From Berkiella_A sp964633725 (GTDB lineage Bacteria > Pseudomonadota > Gammaproteobacteria > Berkiellales > Berkiellaceae), in the NCBI GenBank assembly GCA_964633725.1, contig CAZWHY010000012.1, positions 13,384 through 77,383 of the forward strand: 64,000 bases of DNA, in the 5' to 3' direction. Under the pieces are notes generated by a model. The model was not told the DNA's origin. It saw nothing but the letters and a program-made list of their open reading frames with translations, and made no database searches. How positions within the stretch are numbered: position 1 is the first letter of the stretch; the number at the start of each line of letters is the position of its first letter. This document shows, one piece after another, positions 62,848 through 64,000 of the stretch. The translations under genes were made by a program, and so were the position numbers.

Positions 62848-62949
62848 GAGGGTGTTTAAATAACTATGTCAGCCCTGATATTTCATTGCTGTCACTGTTA
62901 CAGCGAAAATTATGATAGACGATTTTGATCCTAAAAGCTAACGCGCTAT
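62848..62949 (-). repeat. Dispersed repeat of about 100 bp (copy 2)
   Basis: Reverse complement of 6284-6385 at about 85% identity, from GAGGGTGTTTAAATAACT to AAAAGCTAACGCGCTAT. It lies upstream of the bacteriocin-like gene and could carry its promoter. Confidence 0.75.
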
Positions 62950-63079
62950 AAGCGTCATACCAGTTAGTAATCGCCTTTGTAGGCAGGGCTTCTCACTTGT
63001 TATAGAATACACTAAATATAACAAGTTGGTAGTGTTCATTGGTGCACCAATAAAAACACCCAATATTGGTGATATCAAG
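62950..63079. other. Short non-coding stretch
   Basis: Contains AACAAGTTGG and the hairpin-like TTGGTGCACCAA near 63040, but no gene. Confidence 0.4.
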
Positions 63080-63360
63080 CTAAGCTTTTGCCCTTCTTAC
63101 TCGTGTATAGTTTATTGTAAGCCGATCATTGTTATTTTCTTTTTTTGAATACGTGATGGTTTTTTCTACCGCATTTTTACCCACATTTTCTCCTGTTCTT
63201 CGCTCGGTTTTCTGTTTTTCGTACCCAAGAGTTAATTCTCGAGCCTTCTCTCTTGTGTAGGGGTCGTATAAGAGCGCTTAAAACTTACCTTTTTGGGTTT
63301 TTAAATAACCTACGTCGCCATACTCATAGTCATATTTTTCAGTGCGGAAATTGTGGCATA
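63080..63360 (-). pseudogene. Unidentified decayed gene
   Basis: On the minus strand one frame reads with little interruption from about 63360 to a TAG at 63080: ...FRTEKYDYEYGDVGYLKTQ, an in-frame TAA at 63280, then LYDPYTREKARELTLGYEKQ and TGENVGKNAVEKTITYSKK, ending YTRVRRAKA. No start and no ribosome site is seen. The continuity and codon choice across the stop suggest a real gene with a nonsense change. Family unknown. Confidence 0.5.
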
Positions 63361-63501
63361 GAAACAAGCGAACTGTGTAGCGTCATGCTGAACAGGATCT
63401 TTGAATTTTAAAACCCACTACCACTTGATTAGATTAATCCCTTTTTCATCCATAGTTAATATAATAACTTGGACTTAAGGGATTGGTCTAGTTTTCCTCG
63501 G

Positions 63502-63954
63502 TCACATTACCCTATAACTTCTAACTTTCTTGTGGTGACTTCCATCCTTCTCATTATAATTTTCTAGTTCAAGTTCTGCTTGCACAGTTTTCCCCTCACA
63601 TATTGCTTTATTTCTGTCTACAATAAATTTTAATTCATTGTTGGTTGGACCACAAAAACTATTCTTAAAAGGAAATAAAGTCACACTATGTATATAATAA
63701 TTATCCATCAATTTATCCGCTAGTTGTTCTTGAAATTGTTTACGGAATTCATCATGCACACCATGAAAACTTAATTGTCTTAGCTTGGGATTACTAGAAA
63801 CAATTTCTAGAACAATTGCAATTTGGGAATCATCCATATTATGGAGATTAAGGTCTAAATAACTAACATTAGAATTTGGTAACTCTTTTGCTAGTTGCTC
63901 TAAATCCTCGATTGTTAAGGTGTACTCAAAGTAATCAACGTATTCCGGTATATG
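63502..63954 (-). pseudogene. Truncated leucine-rich-repeat protein
   Basis: The frame is open from 63954 to the stop at 63502, but has no start in its first 39 codons and a TGA at 63957. The protein shows LRR-type units of the ribonuclease-inhibitor kind (DLEQLAKELPNSNVSYLDLNL, IVLEIVSSNPKLRQLSFHGV), then a polar tail (YNEKDGSHHKKVRSYRVM). The upstream bases at 63955-64000 do not continue the repeat and look like the end of an insertion sequence (TGTCAATGAAAGTGAGACAC). Probably a broken LRR effector gene. Confidence 0.55.
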
Positions 63955-64000
63955 TCAATGAAAGTGAGACACTTCTTCCGAAAAATGAGTGTATCTAGTT

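Overview
The window comes from a low-GC gammaproteobacterium of the Legionella/Coxiella type (order Legionellales). The best evidence is a Dot/Icm type IVB secretion system spread over three places: the 3' part of icmB at the left edge, an icmC-icmJ-icmD operon at 27.7-29.4 kb, and the icmX/small ORF/icmW and icmV-dotA-dotA clusters at 52-59.4 kb, where dotA is present twice in tandem. Many genes look like secreted host-directed proteins: Sel1 repeats, ankyrin repeats, an Ulp1-like cysteine protease, a class-3 lipase, proline-rich and coiled-coil proteins, a leucine-rich-repeat fragment and a histone-H1-like basic protein. This suggests an intracellular bacterium of amoebae or other protists, possibly a Berkiella-like or other Coxiellaceae-related lineage. 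The genus is inference, not shown by the sequence.

Layout. 0-7.5 kb: icmB end, two small unknowns, two Sel1 proteins and an ankyrin-like protein. 7.5-15.7 kb: a transposase relic, dinB, two related candidate effectors (lipase, then SH3-ligand/coiled-coil), a small ankyrin protein, a 2OG-Fe(II) oxygenase and an unknown. 15.7-27.5 kb: ispG, a KfrA-like protein, a membrane protein, an ankyrin protein with a possible peptidase domain, the aapJQMP amino-acid ABC transporter, rpoS and rmuC. 27.7-34.2 kb: icmC-icmJ-icmD, the Ulp1-like protein, dapD-dapE and tsaB. 34.5-46 kb: a HigBA-type toxin-antitoxin pair, a double-glycine peptide, a histone-like gene, thioredoxin/adk, a YbaK-HDOD fusion, ppc, a LOG-family protein and two proteins derived from recombinase or transposase folds. 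46.2-50.2 kb: a giant repetitive Glu/Gln/Pro-rich gene crossed by a 100-N assembly gap. 50.4-59.4 kb: a BCCT transporter and the main Dot/Icm block. 59.5-64 kb: an accessory region with a TacAT-like toxin-antitoxin pair, IS256 debris, a second double-glycine peptide, pseudogene relics and a broken leucine-rich-repeat gene.

Housekeeping functions (isoprenoid, lysine/peptidoglycan, tRNA t6A, anaplerosis, adenylate kinase, stationary-phase sigma factor) are interleaved with the secretion machinery and its likely substrates. Dispersed non-coding repeats punctuate the window: a MITE-like element with 23-bp inverted ends (full copy between aapJ and rpoS), a roughly 100-bp repeat near 6.3 and 62.9 kb, and a REP-like palindromic repeat that forms a long inverted repeat inside the aap operon. 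The most novel items are the PPPP/WH2-like repeat protein, the Ulp1-like protein with a basic N-terminus and membrane segments, two bacteriocin-like double-glycine peptides, the tandem dotA genes, and a dinB fragment left beside a pair of candidate effectors with related C-terminal tails.
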